In this document: one piece after another, positions 5,456 to 6,473 of the stretch | Layout of the letters: each line of letters begins with the position of its first letter | How positions within the stretch are numbered: position 1 is the stretch's first letter | DNA from: Acidobacteriota bacterium | GTDB taxonomy: Bacteria > Acidobacteriota > Vicinamibacteria > Vicinamibacterales > Fen-181 | Assembly: GCA_003157675.1 (NCBI GenBank) | Contig: PMKG01000067.1 | Location: 1 to 6,473 of the forward strand | Direction: 5' to 3' | Length of the DNA: 6,473 bases | Position numbers and translations under genes: made by a program | The notes under the pieces: model-generated | Told to the model about the DNA's origin: nothing | Database searches by the model: none | Seen by the model: only the letters and a program-made list of their open reading frames with translations

Positions 5456-6473
5456 TCAGACGTGGTCGGGCAGCGCCTTCTGGTACAGGCGGAAAGTCTT
5501 GTACATCCGCCCGCCGCCCTTCATGATCGTCTGGTTGGCGGCGAAGTTGTTCTCGAGGATCCAGGAGAACTCGATCTGCGTGAAGCCCTGGCGCTTGGTC
5601 GCCATGACGAGGCGGTACATCAGCGCCGCCAGGATGCCGGTCTCCCGGTACTCGGGGATCACGCCGGTCGTGACGGCGCGCACGCGGGTGACCAGGCGCG
5701 ACAGCTGCAGGAACCGCCACCACCCGAACGGCAGGAGACGGCCGTTGGTCCCTTTCAGCACCTGGTTCACGTCCGGGATCCCGGTCGTGGCCGCCACGGG
5801 TCGCCCGTCGATCTCCGCGATCAGAATGCCGCCAAGCTTCCGCAGCAGGCGGAGGTCCCTGACGATGTGCCAGTACTCCTCGAAGGAGGGCGGCACGAAT
5901 CCCCAGTTCTTCTCCCAGGCCTGCGTGTAAATCTCGTACAGCTTGCGAGTCTCCGCCTTGAGCCGCCACCGGTTGAGCGAGCGGACGACGACGCCGTAGC
6001 GCTGCTCGGTGCGGCGCGCGATCGCCTCCCACCGTTTGACCGGGAACGCGTCCATGTCCACCATCCAGCAGAGCAGATCCTTCGCCTTCGCGTAGCCCGC
6101 CGCCTCGACGTAGCCCACGTACTCGGGCGGGTTGTAGGGGAGCATCAGGACGGGGTCGACGTCGAACGCGTCGATCTGGAGGCCGGCGACGTGGTTGAGC
6201 GAGGGGTTCACCGGCCCGCGCACCGACGTGCGCCCGCGCGCGCTCGCCCAGCGGTCGACCTCGGCGAGGAGCGCGGCGGCGGCCTCGGCCGAGTCCGCTT
6301 CGAAGAACCCGAAGCCGGCCACGTTCTCCCCGAGCACGGCGTTGTGGCGGTGGTCGTCGATCGCGGCCACGCGGCCGACCAGGGTGCCCCCGTCCCAGGC
6401 CAGGAACAGGTCCATGTCCGCGTCGGCGAAGAACGGGTTCCGCTTCGGGTCGAACTGCGGCACCTCGGTCATG
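5456..6473 (-). CDS. GNAT-like N-acyltransferase, possible bacterial ceramide synthase, N-terminus cut by the window edge
   Basis: A large acyltransferase-type protein with two GNAT-like halves, of the kind often annotated only as N-acetyltransferase. The first half has FLAWDGGTLVGRVAAI (23-38) and GFGFFEAD (53-60). The second has ILIAEIDGRPVAATTG (216-231), then TGVIPEYRETGILAALMY (269-286) as the likely acyl-CoA-binding turn and helix, and an ILENNFAANQTIMKGGG segment (305-321). NPSLNHVAGLQIDAFD (89-104) and MLPYNPPEYVGY (110-121) are also typical of this group, as I recall it. An ATG falls at 6472, but proteins of this type normally begin with a further 25-40 residues before the DPKRNPFF stretch, and the frame is open to the edge, so the true start is probably outside. 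In Caulobacter a GNAT-type enzyme N-acylates the sphingoid base, so beside an SPT-like gene this is the natural candidate for that step. It ends 37 bp from the convergent exported protein gene. Confidence 0.85.
   Translation of the reverse strand, partial: MTEVPQFDPKRNPFFADADMDLFLAWDGGTLVGRVAAIDDHRHNAVLGENVAGFGFFEADSAEAAAALLAEVDRWASARGRTSVRGPVNPSLNHVAGLQIDAFDVDPVLMLPYNPPEYVGYVEAAGYAKAKDLLCWMVDMDAFPVKRWEAIARRTEQRYGVVVRSLNRWRLKAETRKLYEIYTQAWEKNWGFVPPSFEEYWHIVRDLRLLRKLGGILIAEIDGRPVAATTGIPDVNQVLKGTNGRLLPFGWWRFLQLSRLVTRVRAVTTGVIPEYRETGILAALMYRLVMATKRQGFTQIEFSWILENNFAANQTIMKGGGRMYKTFRLYQKALPDHV

Noticed and set aside
1..6473. CRISPR array, tRNA, rRNA, insertion sequence or phage attachment site
   Set aside because: No regularly spaced repeats, RNA gene signatures, transposase or integrase coding, or terminal inverted repeats were seen.

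Overview
The window is GC-rich bacterial DNA with tightly packed genes, divergent and convergent pairs, and strong G/C preference at third codon positions. That base composition and the mix of families would suit a soil-type lineage such as Acidobacteriota (Vicinamibacteria-like). No marker gene is present, so the taxonomic guess is weak.

Layout, left to right: a classical short-chain dehydrogenase on the minus strand, cut by the left edge (1-717). Divergent from it is a PLP-dependent alpha-oxoamine synthase that looks most like bacterial serine palmitoyltransferase (862-2139). Convergent with that is a two-gene minus-strand operon, read as acyl carrier protein (3405-3671) then FabF-type beta-ketoacyl-ACP synthase (2177-3403). 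A 142-bp divergent promoter region follows, holding a perfect 8-bp inverted repeat. Then come a FabZ-like hotdog dehydratase (3814-4344) and a secreted or membrane-anchored protein of unknown function (4351-5418) on the plus strand. Last is a GNAT-like N-acyltransferase on the minus strand (5456 to the right edge, cut at its N-terminus).

The theme is lipid chemistry. The ACP, ketosynthase and dehydratase are three parts of a type II fatty-acid cycle. They sit next to an enzyme that condenses an acyl thioester with an amino acid, a possible N-acyltransferase, and an SDR that could reduce the 3-keto product. Together they could form a dedicated pathway for sphingolipid-like (ceramide) or other long-chain amino lipids, with its own acyl-ACP supply. 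Characterised bacterial sphingolipid loci, such as that of Caulobacter, also contain an oxoamine synthase, a dedicated ACP, a reductase and a GNAT-type ceramide synthase. The extra ketosynthase and dehydratase and the unknown exported protein are the unusual parts here. The pathway assignment is inference; the family assignments rest on visible catalytic motifs.
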